A stretch of DNA of 64,000 bases from Halichoerus grypus (lineage: Eukaryota > Chordata > Mammalia > Carnivora > Phocidae), in NCBI RefSeq assembly GCF_964656455.1, contig NC_135719.1:77967562-78031561 (forward strand). The letters run 5' to 3'. The notes under the pieces were generated by a model. The model did not search any database. It worked only from the letters and a program-made list of their open reading frames with translations, and was not told where the DNA came from. Both the position numbers and the translations under genes were made by a program. Shown here one piece after another: positions 46,213-57,790 of the stretch. Every line of letters starts with the position of its first letter. Within the stretch, counting starts at the first letter, position 1.

Positions 46213-47136
46213 ATGGATGGAATGAATCACTCCGTGGTGTCAGAGTTTGTGTTCCTGGGACTCACCAACTCCTGGGAGATCCAACTTCTCCTCTTTGTGT
46301 TCTCCTCCACGTTTTATGTGGCAAGCATGATGGGAAACTCCCTCATCATGCTCACTGTGACTTCTGACCCTCATTTGCACTCCCCCATGTACTTTCTGTT
46401 GGCCAACCTCTCCTTCATTGACCTGGGAGTTTCTTCAGTCACTTCTCCCAAGATGATTTATGACCTCTTCAGAAAGCGTAAAGTCATCTCCTTTGGTGGC
46501 TGCATCGCTCAAATCTTCTTTCTTCACGTCATTGGTGGTGTGGAGATGGTGCTGCTCATCGCCATGGCCTCTGACAGATACGTTGCCATATGTAAGCCTC
46601 TCCACTATCTGACCATCATGAGCCCAGGAATGTGCATCTTCTTTTTAGTGGCTGCCTGGATGACAGGCCTTATCCACTCTATGGTTCAACTGGCTTTTGT
46701 GGTAAACTTACCCTTCTGTGGTCCTAATGTATTTGATAGCTTTTACTGTGACCTTCCTCGGTTCATCAAACTTGCCTGCACAGACACCTACCGAATAGAG
46801 TTCATGGTCACAGCCAATAGTGGATTCATCTCTGTTGGCACCTTCTTCATACTGATCATTTCCTATATCATCATCATTCTCACTGTTCAGAAACACTCTT
46901 CAGCTGGTTCATCCAAGGCTCTGTCCACACTGTCAGCTCACATCACTGTGGTATTCTTGTTCTTTGGTCCTTTGATTTTTTTTTATACATGGCCAACTCC
47001 CTCCATAGACCTGGATAAGTTTCTGGCCATCTTTGATGCTGTTCTCACTCCTTTCCTGAAACCAGTCATCTATACATTCAGGAATCAAGAAATGAAGGTG
47101 GCAATGAGGAGAGTATGCAGACAGCTAGTGAGTTAG
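46213..47136 (+). CDS. Olfactory receptor, family 4 subfamily F-like, with altered TM7 motif
   Basis: Open OR frame of 307 residues starting MDGMNHS (glycosylation site NHS at 5-7). Landmarks: GN at 41-42, PMY at 58-60, [10 protein letters not shown] at 118-127, Cys97 and Cys179, KALSTLSAH at 235-243. Segments such as [20 protein letters not shown] resemble the human OR4F3/16/21/29 group as I know it. The invariant TM7 NPxxY motif reads KPVIY at 283-287 because codon 47059-47061 is AAA, where all intact neighbours have AAT (Asn). NPxxY asparagine is a core activation residue of class A GPCRs, so function is doubtful despite the open frame. The start is chosen at the first ATG, which follows an acceptor CAG ending at 46191. 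It sits just downstream of a 330-base tandem duplication (45391-46015). A possible AATAAA is at 47681. Confidence 0.9.
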   Translation: MDGMNHSVVSEFVFLGLTNSWEIQLLLFVFSSTFYVASMMGNSLIMLTVTSDPHLHSPMYFLLANLSFIDLGVSSVTSPKMIYDLFRKRKVISFGGCIAQIFFLHVIGGVEMVLLIAMASDRYVAICKPLHYLTIMSPGMCIFFLVAAWMTGLIHSMVQLAFVVNLPFCGPNVFDSFYCDLPRFIKLACTDTYRIEFMVTANSGFISVGTFFILIISYIIIILTVQKHSSAGSSKALSTLSAHITVVFLFFGPLIFFYTWPTPSIDLDKFLAIFDAVLTPFLKPVIYTFRNQEMKVAMRRVCRQLVS

Positions 47137-47479
47137 AGGAAGATCTCTTAAGTGATGCCTGTATTGTGAAGAGGCCTTGTTGAGTACTGATGTTCATTAT
47201 TGATGGTCAAACTCAGAGAAAAGTTCTTGTTTTCTTACCTTGATTTGATTATACATGATGATACTGGGTCTATTTTGTCTTTCACTCAGGGGGGAGGGAC
47301 ATTCACTTTTGAAAAAAGAGTATTACACAGGAAGTATTTTTAAACCAATGATTATAGTAATCTCAAGACTAAATTCCTAAGGAACAGTATTTATCTGAAG
47401 TAATTTTTAGAAATATAAGAGGGTATACTTCTTTCAGGCCTTCAGAACATGAAGTATCTCCCAATCTACCTTAATACAG

Positions 47480-47600
47480 CATGAATTCATCTTAACTTGA
47501 CTACATCTGCAAAGACTATTTCCAAACATGGTCACATTCACAGGTATTGGGGATTAGGATTTCAACTTACATATTTGGTAGACACAAAACCACCCACAAC
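47480..47600 (-). repeat. MaLR-type LTR fragment
   Basis: TCATCTTAACTTGACTACATCTGCAAAGACTATTTCCAAACATGGTCACATTCACAGG is the typical complement of an MLT1/MST-type LTR. Confidence 0.75.
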
Positions 47601-47714
47601 AGTGGTGTAGGTAGTGTAGGTTCTTAGAACGAGAATGGCTGTAGTATAGCTACCTATTAATCAGAGTGAAATATATTTAAAATAAACAGAAGGAACTTCA
47701 GCTCTTTCATAGGT

Positions 47715-47955
47715 AATTAACTCTATTTTATTTATTTATTTATATATATATTTATTTATTTATTTATTATTATGTTCAGTTAGCCACTGTATAGTACATA
47801 ATTAGTTTTTGATGTAGTGTTCAATGATTCATTAGTTAAGTATAACACCCAGTGCTCATCACAGCACGTGCCCTCCTCAAAACCCATCACACTGTTACCC
47901 CCTCCCCCCACGCTCCTCCCCTCTGAAACCCCCAGATTGTCTCTCCAGGTCCAAT
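47715..47955 (-). mobile_element. L1 3' end
   Basis: TTTATT-rich start, then TAATTAGTTTTTGATGTAGTG, CACCCAGTGCTCATCACAGCACGTGCCCTCC. Confidence 0.88.
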
Positions 47956-48529
47956 AATAGAGCATAAAAAGTCAGCATAAGACACAAAGTTATTCTTGGG
48001 AGCCAATGAATCTCTGCTAACTTGTATGGTTACACAGAAGGTAAAGAATAACATTTACTGCCTTTAGTCAAGAGTAGAATGAATATACCAAGGTAATTTG
48101 TCAGGACATTGTAAATGAGAGGAAACCAAATTCTGGTCTCGCTTCAATATAGTATTTGGTCATAAAGCATTTCTGTTTTTAAAAATAAAGCAATTAAAGC
48201 TGGGCTTTGCAAACTGCCAAAATATTAACATATATCATTGTTTATTTTCAGTCTCATTATTCATATATATATGAAACCAAGGCAAGTAGAATTTGCTTCC
48301 TGAACCTTCTATAGTTTTCTATCTACATTGGAGTTTGTCTTCCTCTTTCAAATTCTGGAAAAACCAGAAATTTTACCTTAGAATAAATCTGTCCATTATC
48401 CCACTGAATAAATAAAACCAGATCCTGTTACCTTACAATTACTTCTCATACAGTCTTAATCATCCCTTTTATGACTTTAACCAAGGTAAATTAACTTTTG
48501 TTTCACAGACAGTACTCCATTAAAAAAAA

Positions 48530-49240
48530 AACCCCAGAGTCTGACAGCAGTAGTCTAAGTGAGAAAAACTGGTTTTAATCAGGTATTATTACAATAGGGG
48601 AAAAGGGATCTCAGTATAGAACCGGGCTTCATATCCAGTGCAATTAGAACAAGTGTGGATTTATAGCCAAAGAGCAGATGGGAGGTGGTTGGTGGATAGA
48701 AATTACCAAGGGGAGAATTCTTGCCAAACTGACCTAATAGGATTCTTGCTGAAGGCAGGCCAGAGTGATCAGATATTGAGAGTAAGTATTTAAGAATCAG
48801 ATATCAAAGGTGAGGGGTTTTCTCTAAACTGACTTAATAGGATTCTAGTTATAATTGGTCTATGGAAGCCCAGCAAGGATGGGGGCTTAGTGGAGTTGAG
48901 GGCTAGTGGAGAAGAGTGCTCAGAGAAGCCTGATTAAAGTTTGGTCAAGAAGACTGATTTGTTCAGGCTGCCCAGGTGGCCTCTGCCAGCTGGCCTTCTC
49001 AGATCTCGGATTGATTTATGGATGCCTGGGGTGGGCTCAGTGACTCTTTCTGGTTTTATGCCTGGACAAATAGATTCCCTGCTGTGAGGAACTTGATGAA
49101 ATCAAGACTCAGCTAACACTCTAGCTGCTCCTTTGGCTTTCCCACCCCTGTAGGACACAGGTTCTGTCTGGTCAAGAAAAATCTCGAGTAAATGAGCTGA
49201 GCTGTTGCAAAATGAAGGAATGGATTTATTGAAACAAAAT
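48530..49240 (-). mobile_element. Unclassified LTR-like repeat
   Basis: Has an AATAAA complement (TTTATT, near 49225) and a moderately GC body unlike its surroundings. A 21-base block AAACTGACCTAATAGGATTC occurs at 48726 and, with one change, at 48826. Family not recognised, and ends are uncertain. 49240-49930 is unclassified. Confidence 0.35.
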
Positions 49241-49934
49241 CGTAGCTTCTTTTTTGTCCTTTTGAAGGGTCAGCATATGTAATTATTTTAACAGAGGAAG
49301 TTAAGTCAGATGGCTAGTAACTCCAATATTGGTACTTGGCCCGGTGGCACTTTTGGGGAGCAATATTAATTTAATAACTATTACATTTTGCTTCCTAAAA
49401 GTTTATTTCCTTTACTAGTTTGGACACAGCTATGGGGCATTCTGCACACATTGTTTTATGCTGTTGGTGGGTCTCCTGGCTTCTCAAACCCTGGCTTGTG
49501 GGTTTGACTCTATCCATTTGGAGTGGTTTTGGGGCCCTAAAGCCTTTGCTCCTTGTGGTTTGTCCCTGACAGCAGACAAAGGTTCACATTGCCTCTATTT
49601 CTTTTGAAGGACCTATTTTTCATGCTACTTGTCCTGATTGTTTTCATGGTGTTCAAATCTGTATTTTTGTATGTAGAGGGAAATAATTTTCTCAACACTA
49701 ATCACTAATAAATATTGTATGAAATTGCCATGAAGGAGTTCTTGTTTAATAAATGGACATGTAAAAGTGAAAAAAAAAAAGAAGATGGATCTGTTAACTT
49801 AAGGTGGGTAATTAAGAATTGCCTCTCCTATATTATTATGTTAATAGACTAAGAAGGCTCAGGAATGTTCAAAATATAATCCCCTGTTTTCACAAATATT
49901 CTAATTACACCTTCTTAATGGTATTAAACATTAT

Positions 49935-50165
49935 TATTATTATTTTTAAAATTTTTAATTTAAGTTCAATTTAGTTAACATATAGTGTATTAATAGTTTC
50001 AGGGGTAGAATTTAGTGATTCATCAGTTGCATATAACACCCAGTGCTCATTACATCAAGTGCCCTCCTTAATGCCCATCATCCAATTATCCCATTGCCTC
50101 ACCCACCTCCCCTCCAGCAACCCTCAGTTTCTTTCCTATAGTTAAGAGTCTCCTTTCTTGGAGTA
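49935..50165 (-). mobile_element. L1 3' end
   Basis: TTTAGTTAACATATAGTG, GTAGAATTTAGTGATTCATCAG, CACCCAGTGCTCATTACATC, TTCCTATAGTTAAGAGTC. Confidence 0.9.
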
Positions 50166-50169
50166 GTAA

Positions 50170-52560
50170 AAATGAACAAATTTATTAACACGATCCAAAG
50201 ATACACCCTATAAAGGTATGAGTAAAGTGATACACTCACATACACACACACACACACACACCCAATGTTTCAATACTGAATCTCATTTAAAAATTATCCA
50301 GTGAATATCTACTAATTACTTTATTAACACTAACCCAAAATCTTAAAAACAACTCAGGATCTTAGAAATTATATTTCAGTAGACTCACTATAAAACTGAA
50401 TTATATTTCCAAATGACTGAACACCTGATTTTACATTTTCCATAATTTTAAATGCTTCCTTTATACTCCATTCTGATAAAATCACAAACAGACCTATAGC
50501 TATTTTATAAAACATGTTACCAAACCAGTCTGTGTGCAAACTTTTATTTTGATTATTTATATTTGGATTCTCACATTAAAATGTTCTGAGCCACAGAAAA
50601 ACATTCTGAGCCATAATTTCTATGAGATTTTTCCCCATGAAAAACATCTCATATATAAAACAGTAGAAATCTGGCTTTATTTTTTTGGAATTTGGGGAAT
50701 AGTAGATTTAAGTCAGCACTTATTAATCTCCACAAAGCAATACTAACAGAACTCCTTTAGGAGGGTTTATATTTATTAATACATTCTGGAAGTAGGAAAA
50801 TATTTCACATTCATAAAACGAGAGGAAAAGTTTCCTCAATTACAGAAACACAGTCACACATAAAACTACTAGGTCAGTTCTAGAATTTCAGCTAGTGATC
50901 AGGACTTGGGTTCACCAAAAAATTAAAAGTGTAGATTGATTGATACACAAAATCTCACACTAGATCTCTAATGAAACTTTTATTCTGTTACCAATGGAAA
51001 CAAGACAAATTCTACATCCAATGGAAGCAAGACAAACAGATTGAAAAAATGGAGACAAACAGATTAAAAAAAAAGTCGCCTAACAAACCAAATTTTATCT
51101 TTCATCTCTCATCTGGTAGAGAATAGGTCTTTACCATCCCAATAGAGATTACCAAACAATCAGATCATGAAACCTAATTCATATTCTCTGTTACAACCAA
51201 TGAGAAATAATCTATCAGTCCTGTGCCAACCAGGATTGGAACCAAACTTGGTCAAGAACCAAAAGCAAACAAACAAAAAACTACCAAAGCAGAAAAACAA
51301 AACCAAGATCAGAGTGTCAGTGAAGGTAATGTTTTACTGCTGGTTGGGATTCATTATGCAAACCAAGAAGAGACATGCTTGGCTTAAACATCCTATGAGG
51401 AACATTCCTTGTTGTGAGTCTACTTGGATATATTGATGGGACCTTCAGAGCAGTCAAAGAACAATTTTCAAAAAGTTAAAAATATAACTCATATAAAGTG
51501 AACATGTGTCAATTATTTATGTAACTTACTAATGAGGGAACCAACAGGGTGGTAAACTGGTTCCAATCAGGTTTTGATAGAATCCATTTCTAAGACAGAC
51601 TGGATCCTACTGTAAATGATCCTTAAAATCATGATTTTATCAATTCCATGATTCTGACTAATGCCAGTGTTTTATAAATGAGCTGAAGCTCAGTGACCAC
51701 TTCAGAGCTTTTAAGAGACAAACCCGAGGGAAAAAGCTAGAGTCAGATTACCTCTTATTTACAAAATATTTTTAAATTAGATTTTTCTCATTTATTACAT
51801 TTTAATATGTCATTTTCTCCTGATGGGACCCTAACTGATATAAGCATTCGATACATAAGACATAGAAACAGTTTATATTTTAAGATATTTAAAAAGTTTA
51901 AAATTAAGAAACAGTATGAATAATGCTGAACTTCACTATTAATTAGGGAAATTCAAATTAAATAAATTCTCTAGGCTGAAAGCCCATATGCGGTGTGGGA
52001 CAAATGTAGAAATTTCCTCAGCTTTGTGGCATAAAATTCCAGTCTTAAAAGCTGGAAACAAAGTCCAACTGATAACGCAGTTAGAATGTAGGTTTATTGG
52101 CTAAGATGTTGATACATTTTTCATGGGTTTATAAAGGATCCAAGCCCTATAATGATGATAACACCCAGGGCTCCTCTGATCTGGTCGTTCCACTCTTTAT
52201 GGGTCATGAGTCCACCAACCCAGTAGAAAGGAAGGCATCAATAAACTCTGTCCATTGCTAATGTAATTATCTTTTGTCCTAACTGGTAAGTCTCTCATAT
52301 GACTACTATCTGAATGCATTCTTTCTGTTCATTAGTTAAACAGTTGTGGTCATGGGACTTCCATGTGGTCAAGGGACTATTTAACAATATATATTAAAAA
52401 TGAAACTGCATAAAATATTTCCTAGAAACTCCACTTCTCATTATATATCCTTTGGAAGCACTCAGACATATGTATAACAACACATATAACAATTTTTGTT
52501 ATTATTTTATAAAAGCAACATTGGGAAAACCCAGATGTTCACTTATGGGAGAATGTTAAA
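50170..52560. other. Unclassified AT-rich intergenic stretch
   Basis: A short CA repeat at about 50240-50261; an LTR-end-like CTCCTGATGGGACCCTAACTGATA at about 51815. Otherwise nothing recognised. Confidence 0.4.
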
Positions 52561-53060
52561 CTGTTCTGATGGCTATTCTCTAATTGTCTTTCCATATCTA
52601 ATTTTCATTGTGTCAACTCTCCTCTCCTCTGTGCCCTGTAAACTGAACTTTATGGACTAAATCAACCAGTTGCTGTGCTCTTTGACTTCTGCTTGGGTGT
52701 AGCTAATGGAGGCTATTGTAGAGATCTGGAGGACATGAAGAGTGAAACGTGGGTATTAAGTCCCCCAGCTTCCTCCCTTCCATACTTTGTGTTGACAATT
52801 ACTGCATTCCTCCACCAAAGCCCTCAGTTCTTGTTGGTGGCCTTATTCTATTCCAATAGCTCTTTCTCTGGTTTATGGTAGTGTTTCCTCCCATTGTTTA
52901 TCGGCTTTAGGGATAGTAATAGCACCCTGTAGTTACAAGTCCTGGATACTTTAACATTCCTTGCTGATTTCCCTTATTACCACCTACACCCTTATTCATT
53001 ATATTTTCCCCATTTACTCCATTTGAATGAGACATTTTTTCCTGGCGGAACCCTAACGTA
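52560..53060 (+). mobile_element. LTR-like repeat
   Basis: Body ends with TTCCTGGCGGAACCCTAACGTAAC, an end type shared with other old mammalian LTR-like repeats (compare about 51815). Assigned by resemblance. Confidence 0.4.
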
Positions 53061-53144
53061 ACTATTTGTATAAAGAGAAGTCCTAGGAAACAGACCCTCA
53101 CAATGGGATCCTGGGAATGGTTGGCTCACATAGAGGAATACCTC

Positions 53145-53217
53145 TATATCTTCCTTGTCTGGGGCACACTGGACTTTGATCCTATGTGGCACATATCCCC
53201 CAGACAAGGAAGATATA
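53145..53217. repeat. Perfect 20-base inverted repeat (hairpin)
   Basis: TATATCTTCCTTGTCTGGGG at 53145-53164 is the exact reverse complement of 53198-53217, with a 33-base loop. Confidence 0.95.
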
Positions 53218-53899
53218 TATTTTTACTCAGATTATCACTTGTGCTTTTATGGAATAAAGTTCAAGTGAAAGGCAAGGATATAAATCATATACAAGCAAAT
53301 GTCACAGTCACTTGCTCTCCCAACTCCTTACCCTTTTTGCTGGCAGAACAATACCTTCATTGAAGTCTGAATGAACTAGTCTTTCCTTGAATAAAAATAT
53401 ATTTTTGGCTTTACCTGGAACTGTTGTGTTTAGGACCATTATAAGAGTTAGGTCCCAACATATTCTGAAGAGAGAGTATAAGGACTATTCTGATAATATA
53501 CAGTTTTATACTAAAGCAATTGTAGGATCTTGCCAATATTGGTAAAGTCTGGGGAATAGGTATGTGAGTGAATTCTAAGATTATTAGGCTGCAAAAGACA
53601 AAATATGAGACTAAATCAGGTAGGGTGCAAGTACTCACCTGATATTCAGATATTAATGTATTGATATGAGTACCTGGAGTGTTATAAATGGCCTGCTAGA
53701 TTTGGTTAATTAAATCCCGTACTCAATGAAGATATTTTCATGTAAATGCCCAGTAGAGGGCATCCATTTTAGAGAAGGCTATTAATTATGTGGATTAGAT
53801 ACCCATTCACTAAATTTTAGTCAGCCTCGTCCCTAACCACTCCAGTGCTTGCTCACTGGGCTCATGTGTAGAGTGGTTATGGTAACAGGGATGGAAACT

Positions 53900-54085
53900 A
53901 TGCATGGGCTCACTACCATGGACTTTCCTTCAATAAAGTGGATCTGTCTACTACCATTGCTGAGTCCCAAACTGGCAATGGCTGAAACCAATTTGGCACC
54001 ATTCCTTGGGGGGATTAGCTAGCTACCTAGTGGCACACTGATTACACTGGATCTCTTTTTATCATGGAGGCAGTGATTTATCCTA
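53900..54085 (+). mobile_element. Second endogenous retrovirus pol trace
   Basis: Piecewise + strand translation resembles the integrase N-terminal region also seen at 39035-39250, and in the same orientation, but heavily decayed with stops. It suggests a second related element between the fourth and fifth ORs. Confidence 0.4.
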
Positions 54086-54103
54086 GCAGGAATATATATA
54101 TTA

Positions 54104-54369
54104 TACACACACACACATACACACATATGGATACATACATGTATACATATACCTCCATATGTATATATATATTTTTTATTTTTATATTTTTTTCCAGAGA
54201 GGGAGGGAGAATGAGGGAGGGACAGATGGAGAGGGAGAAAGAGAATCTTAAGCAGGCTTCATGCCCAACAAGAGCCAGATGTGGGGCTCAATCACACAAC
54301 CCTGAGATCATGACTTGAGCTGAAATCAAGAGTTGGATGCTTATCCAACTGAGCCACCCAGGCACCCCA
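54104..54369 (-). mobile_element. CAN-SINE, older subfamily, with adjacent microsatellite
   Basis: Minus-strand SINE (about 54178-54369) with a CA/TA-rich tail side (54104-54177). Flanks AGGAATATATATATT / AGGAATAGATATATATT suggest a decayed target duplication. Confidence 0.88.
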
Positions 54370-54404
54370 AGGAATAGATATATATTTCACAATGGATTTG
54401 CCTT

Positions 54405-55770
54405 GCTAGTCCGTTGTCATGGCTTCATACTCTGTCAACTTAGCTAAACCAGAACTATGTTTCCAGAATTCCCTTCCATGCATGTTTCCATGTTAGAGTT
54501 CACCACAAGAAAAGTTTGTGTGAGATTTGGAAGATGGAAGTGAAGCAGTAGACTTCTGAAGGACGGTATAGGGCAAGTACCATTATAGCTCATACATGTT
54601 GCTGGCTCACCTTGCTGATGTGGGACAACAACTTGGGCCCGTAGCTCCTTTAGCTCCTACTGGATCTCCATCTTCAGTTCCTCCAAATCCTGGGCCAGGT
54701 GCAACTGCATCTTTATAATGAAGGGCATCAGTTTATTAGGTAGGCCACCTGCATCATCAAAATTAGAAGCAGTCAGAGACATAGTTCAAGTTTGTCATTG
54801 GTCATCTTCACTTCCTGTCCATTTTCCCTTCCAGACTGTTGGGCTTCAGACCCAGCATGACATTCAGTGGTAACAAACTTACCTAGACTGCTTAACGGAT
54901 TCCACATTGCATAAAGTCTAATCCCTATAAGAAATTACCTTCTTTTAAATCACTCATAGTAGTTCCACTTCTCTGATCAAACTCTTGAGTGATACACCCT
55001 CAATGTATCTGCCAGCACAGTCATTTGCAGATTTATAGAATGTCTTATTTTTTTTTTTTTTTTAAAGATTTTATTTATTTATTTGACAGAGAGACACAGT
55101 GAGAGGGAACACAAGCAGGGGGAGTGGGAGAGAGAGAAGCAGGCTTCCCGCGGAGCAGGGAGCCTGATGCGGGGCTCGATCCCAGGACCCTGGGATCATG
55201 ACCTGAGCCGAAGGCAGACGCTTAACGACTGAGCCACCCAGGCGCCCCTATAGAATGTCTTATTATTACTACTATATCTACAGAACATTGCATCTTACCA
55301 GGGGATACATTTTATAGCAATTGAAGTATACTCACACACATATGGAATTCATTAGTCTACCTACATGCTCCATCAGTAATAGATTAGTGGAATGACCTGC
55401 TGAGGTGCAGTTACAGCGCTAGTTGGGGCACTACTTGGAATGATAACATCCTATACTACAGGATGTATTATAGGCCTGTGATAAGTTACAGAAGCAGCTG
55501 TGTTATTTTCACAGCTCCTCTTGGGTCACCTTCCTCTCTAGCTACAGATTTTACTTGTGGTCTTAGAAACCATTCTTTCCCCATCTTATGTAACTCCAGG
55601 AATGATAAGAGCTCACTTCTCTTGCCAGCCCTGGGTGCCTTTACAGTCTTTTGTTGGCTCCTTTAACCCTGCCTAAACACTTGTATATAATTCCTGTAGT
55701 CAACTCTCTTCAATCACCCATTTGAATGTGACCTCTCTTCCTGTCTGGACTTTGATCAATACCCTGAAAT
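54405..55770 (+). mobile_element. Probable LTR-like repeat with SINE insertion
   Basis: Start CTGTCAACTTAGCTAAACCAGAACTATGTTTCCAGAATTCCC and end CAACTCTCTTCAATCACCCATTTGAATGTGACC resemble an old mammalian LTR-type repeat. A young SINE (55050-55248) is inside. Internal assignment is uncertain. Confidence 0.4.
55050..55248 (-). mobile_element. CAN-SINE with 16-base target duplication
   Basis: Near-consensus minus-strand SINE. Flanked by TATAGAATGTCTTATT at 55034-55049 and 55249-55264: a young copy. Confidence 0.97.
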
Positions 55771-56369
55771 ATCTATAAAAATATCTAAAAAAGAAATTAA
55801 CTAGAGCCATATTTATTTACACAGGTGAATAGATATAAATGTAGAGCATAAAAAAGGTCTGGAAGAATACATACCATGTGTCATTTACCCCTAGGGAAGA
55901 GGGCAGGGGCCTGGATTAAGGGTTATGATCAAAAGGTCTTTGGTTTTATCCGTGGTGTTCTAGATTTTAAAATGAGAATAGACTCATGTGCTTTCTGTAC
56001 AATTAAAACTTACTTAAAAATTAATATATTAGTTGATAATTTTTCTTTGATCAAGTCATTCTGTGAGATTTTTTCAAAGTATCATTTGTTTATTTTAAAA
56101 ATTAAGATTTTATTAACTAATACACACCTTTTTCCCCAGCTAAAATGAAAGAGGTTTGCAATTGTTCTGTTTCAGACTACTCTATGAATTAAGGATAATG
56201 TATCATTGAGCTGACTGATTATAGGTGTATTTTATAAAGCATATGCTGTCTGTCATCCCCGGTGAATGAAAGGGAGTTTGTGGGTTATGGACATGAATGG
56301 CCTTTGGGGAGACACTGAGGGAGGTTAATACTTGAGCTCTGGTCTAATTTTATCCTTTATATTTTAGTT

Positions 56370-56515
56370 TTGCTCAGTTCAACAAATACTTATAGAGTAT
56401 TTACTAAGTGCCAGAAAGAGTGCAAGGCACTGGAGATAAAGAGAAAAATAAGAAAGCATCCCTGCCATTGAGGAGCTTCTTTTCTGTGAGATACAGAGAA
56501 ATAGTTTCAATGTTA
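56370..56515 (-). repeat. L2-like fragment
   Basis: TTCAACAAATACTTATAGAGTATTTACTAAGTGCCAGAAAGAG...CCATTGAGGAGCTTC, the complement of an L2 3' end. 55780-56370 is unclassified. Confidence 0.65.
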
Positions 56516-56546
56516 TGAGGTAAGTATAGTGATAAAGGGATGCACA

Positions 56547-56742
56547 AAGGGGGTGCCTGGGTGGCTCAGGGGGGAAGGGTCTGACTCTTGATTTTGGCTC
56601 AGGTCACTATCTCAGGGTTGTGAGCTTCAGCCCCACATTGGCTCTGTGCTGGAACCTGCTTGGGATTCTCTCTCTCTCCTTCTCTCGCACTACCCCTGCC
56701 CCCCTCCCTCTCTCTAAAAAAAAAAGAGAAAAAAAAAAAGAA
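56547..56742 (+). mobile_element. Plus-strand CAN-SINE, older subfamily
   Basis: Head GGGGTGCCTGGGTGGCTCAG, GGTCACTATCTCAGGGTTGTGAG, GGGATTCTCTCTCTCTCC, A-rich tail. Flanks AAAGGGATGCACA / AAAGGGATGTACA. Confidence 0.93.
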
Positions 56743-56999
56743 AAAGGGATGTACAGGATTCTTGGGAGTACAAAGAGAAGCATAGAGTAGAGCAGTAGTT
56801 TTCCACAGTAGCTGTGCATTAGAATGACCTGATGTGCTTTCAAAAAATACTTAGACTCTTGGCCCATCTCTCAAAGATTCTGATTTAATTGGTCTGGGGT
56901 GGGCACAATATTTTTAAAAAGCTCTCTGTCTCTTCTCCTACCACTCTCCACACTGTACGTAATGTTCCATGAGTACTAAATGACTACAGTTTCTCAAAC

Positions 57000-57415
57000 A
57001 TGCCAAACATGCCATGTCACATGCTGCACTCCTCCTGGAATTCTTCCTGGAATGTCTTCTCAGGCACCCTAAACTCTCACCTCCCATTCATTCTGCTCTC
57101 AAACTCTTTAAGTCTCTACTCAAATGCTACTTTCCCTGGGAAGTCTTCCCAGATCCCCCCAGGTAGATTTAGGGTTTCTTTCTTCTATGTTACTACCCAC
57201 TGCATTGAACATGCATTATAGTATAGCTATACTATAATATAGTATAACCTATATATAGTATAGTAAGATAGCTATAGTATAATAGCTATCCAGATTGGAT
57301 TAAATTGCTTTGTTTGGATGTGTGTGTCTCTTCACTGGGCTCCAAGCTCCTTGTCTAGGAATTAGCACACAGGTAATGGTCAAAAAATAGGTTGAATGAA
57401 TAAACTCCATGTTTA
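57000..57415 (+). repeat. L2 fragment with a palindromic AT insert
   Basis: CTCAAATGCTACTTTCCCTGGGAAGTCTTCCCAGATCCCCC and GGTTGAATGAATAAA match an L2 body and end. A TATAG-rich stretch (57215-57290) lies between. Confidence 0.75.
57215..57238. repeat. Perfect 24-base palindrome
   Basis: ATTATAGTATAG followed by its exact reverse complement, no spacer, within a TATAG-rich stretch. Confidence 0.95.
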
Positions 57416-57559
57416 GCTCCTGGCTTTTAAGAGACTTACAATCTAATGGACTTTTTTTTTTTTTCCCCAAATGGCTTTAGGAGATTTTGGAGATTGTACT
57501 TTGCATGCCATCTTTGGTAGAACATCATCATTTTATTAGATATGTTCTTCCCTTCCCTC

Positions 57560-57790
57560 TGAAATATTTTATTTTGAAAGTATTTCAAACATACTGCAAA
57601 GATGAAAGAATTTTATGGTGAATACCCGCCTACCCACCATTTAGGTTCTACCATTAACATTTTACTCACCGGAGAAGACATTCTTTTCAATAAATAGTGC
57701 TGGATAGTTGATATTCACATGCAAAAGAATGAAACTAGGCCTCTATCTTACACCATTCACAGAAATTAACTTGAAATGGATTTAAATAAA
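57560..57790 (+). mobile_element. Old L1 fragments
   Basis: AATAAATAGTGCTGGATAGTTG, ATTCACATGCAAAAGAATGAAACTAGGC, CTATCTTACACCATTCACAG: plus-strand ORF2-derived L1. An L2-like piece follows at about 57950-58060. 58070-58570 is unclassified. Confidence 0.75.

Noticed and set aside
54444..54782. A minus-strand frame of 113 codons with only one stop (TAG at 54657-54659) and a coiled-coil-like stretch (LAQDLEELKMEIQ)
   Set aside because: It lies inside a block that looks like an old LTR-type repeat, with no start context, no neighbouring coding signal and no family I recognise. The helix-like pattern is probably fortuitous.
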